Assembly: GCF_048266365.1 (NCBI RefSeq)
Contig: NZ_JBLWZP010000001.1
Location: 310,001-374,000 of the forward strand
Direction: 5' to 3'
Length of the DNA: 64,000 nt
Source of the DNA: Galbibacter sp048266365
GTDB taxonomy: Bacteria; Bacteroidota; Bacteroidia; Flavobacteriales; Flavobacteriaceae
The position numbers were made by a program, and so were the translations under genes. The notes below the pieces were generated by a model, which saw nothing but the letters and a program-made list of their open reading frames with translations, had not been told where the DNA came from and did not search any database. Shown here one piece after another: positions 63,029 to 64,000 of this stretch. Each line of letters begins with the position of its first letter. Position 1 is the first letter of the stretch.

Positions 63029-64000
63029 TTATAATGAAACATTAAAACCAATAATAAAGGAGCGCATTGGAGGCGTATTTATTCCAACAGTGCCATTGGT
63101 CTCAGGGTCAAGGCCATCAAATTTATCCATGTAGTCAGAGAAGAATGTACCGACATTTGTAGCAGAGGTATAAATACGTGCTGATCTTAGCCCTAATTTA
63201 TTCAATACAGCATCCGGTAGGGTATACCCTAAAGTAATATTCCTGATTTTTAAATAGGATGCATCAGCTCTTGCCAATGTCGATCTATATCTTGGTGTTT
63301 GGACACCTGCATTAGGTTGAGGCCAGTAATTTAAGTTATTGTCAGGAGTCCAGTAATCAATGTCAACATTGTTCTTTCCTGTACCTTGTAAACTATTAGT
63401 CCAATCATCATGTATTTGTGATTTAACCAAACCACCTACTTTAAAATAAGCGATGAATGAGAAATCAAAATTCTTGTAGGCAAAGCTATTGGAGATACCA
63501 CCTTCAAAATCCGCTTCCCTTGCACCAATAACATGTCGATCATCTTGATCAAGTTTACCATCTTCATTTAAATCCGCTACTTTCACCGTTCCAATTACAG
63601 AACTTGATCCTGTTGTGGTAAGTCCGTATTGTTCTGCCAATGCAAGATCTTCAGGAGTGTTTTGCCAAATTCCAAGAGATTGGTATTGATAAATGGCACT
63701 GATCGGCTTTCCTACAAACCAACTATTTCCAAGGTCTTCTGTTACACCTGAAGACAGTTTTAATATTTTATTTCTGTTGAAGAAAATATTAAAGTTTGTC
63801 GACCATTGTAGGGTGTTTACACCGTCACCGCTAAAGTTTACACTGTTAATGTTAAATTCCAGTCCCTTGTTCTCAGTCTCCCCGATATTGGTACGCATTC
63901 TGTTGGCTATACCTGAAGTTGCCGGTAAGGCCTGGTCTAGAATTAGATTGGTAGTATGTTGCCTGTAGTATTCAACACTACCATTGATTCTATTGTGAAA
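63029..64000 (-). CDS. SusC-type TonB-dependent transporter, C-terminal part (cut by window edge)
   Basis: The frame stays open to the window end with no stop (for example FHNRINGSVEYYRQ, LILDQALPATSGIANRM), so the internal Met at 63898 is not the start. The 324 visible codons form the C-terminal part of a SusC barrel: NIGETENKGLEFNINSV, GTVKVADLNEDGKLDQDDR, ASYLKIRNITLGYTLPD, and a last strand MRSFIIGFNVSL. The plug and any STN domain lie beyond the window. It heads locus 3. Confidence 0.94.
   Translation of the reverse strand, partial: FHNRINGSVEYYRQHTTNLILDQALPATSGIANRMRTNIGETENKGLEFNINSVNFSGDGVNTLQWSTNFNIFFNRNKILKLSSGVTEDLGNSWFVGKPISAIYQYQSLGIWQNTPEDLALAEQYGLTTTGSSSVIGTVKVADLNEDGKLDQDDRHVIGAREADFEGGISNSFAYKNFDFSFIAYFKVGGLVKSQIHDDWTNSLQGTGKNNVDIDYWTPDNNLNYWPQPNAGVQTPRYRSTLARADASYLKIRNITLGYTLPDAVLNKLGLRSARIYTSATNVGTFFSDYMDKFDGLDPETNGTVGINTPPMRSFIIGFNVSL

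Noticed and set aside
1..64000. tRNA or rRNA genes
   Set aside because: I saw no cloverleaf with T-arm consensus or ribosomal RNA sequence, but short tRNAs can be missed by eye; a tRNAscan run would settle it.

Overview
The window looks like a chromosomal piece of a member of the Bacteroidota, most likely a marine-type flavobacterium. The reasons are AT-rich DNA, three SusC/SusD outer-membrane pairs with glycoside hydrolases, a transketolase split into two subunits, FecI/FecR-type sigma/anti-sigma genes, many Cys-anchored lipoproteins, and several upstream boxes of the Bacteroidota -7 type (TANNTTTG).

Layout. 1-5.1 kb: cell-surface lipoproteins on the minus strand (a probable 7-bladed propeller, a beta-helix protein and a tandem pair of FN3-plus-lipocalin-like proteins) and a small outer-membrane barrel. 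5.7-10.2 kb: a plus-strand triad of ECF sigma factor, membrane anti-sigma-like protein and a large TPR-CHAT protease. 10.75-15.0 kb: a run of unrelated small genes separated by four attC-like imperfect palindromes, which I read as an integrase-less integron cassette cluster (CALIN). 15.2-24.7 kb: housekeeping genes (two OM barrels, split transketolase, tgt, lptF/G-type permease, EamA transporter, accA, dnaB). 24.7-26.3 kb: non-coding stretch with two related long palindromes and an IS3-family transposase remnant. 26.3-35.4 kb: polysaccharide utilisation locus 1 (SusC, SusD, GH95, GH110). 35.6-36.3 kb: PIN toxin and antitoxin. 36.5-45.2 kb: a lone ECF sigma factor, a DoxX-like protein, then FecI-type sigma, FecR and a SusC(STN)/SusD pair without enzymes. 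45.5-48.6 kb: Wzc/Wza-type exopolysaccharide export pair. 49.3-51.5 kb: a gasdermin-like protein, a broken AraC/GlxA regulator and a secreted HNH protein. 51.7-55.7 kb: sulfate activation operon (cysQ, DUF2061, cysC, cysD, cysN). 55.9-64 kb: locus 3 on the minus strand (SusC, SusD, GH105, GH97 and an unrecognised 652-residue secreted protein); its SusC runs off the window.

How it fits together. Most accessory genes handle complex glycans at the cell surface. Locus 1 has the two enzyme types that would remove an alpha-1,3-galactose and then an alpha-1,2-fucose (or L-galactose). Locus 3 has a GH105 that normally finishes unsaturated uronides made by a lyase. Wza/Wzc and the PAPS-forming operon would fit production of a sulfated exopolysaccharide, but that is inference.

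The points most worth a second look are the CALIN, the sigma/anti-sigma/CHAT triad whose predicted topology suits regulated proteolysis, the solitary gasdermin-like gene, and a hairpin with a compensated base pair and conserved spacing in front of both complete susC genes.
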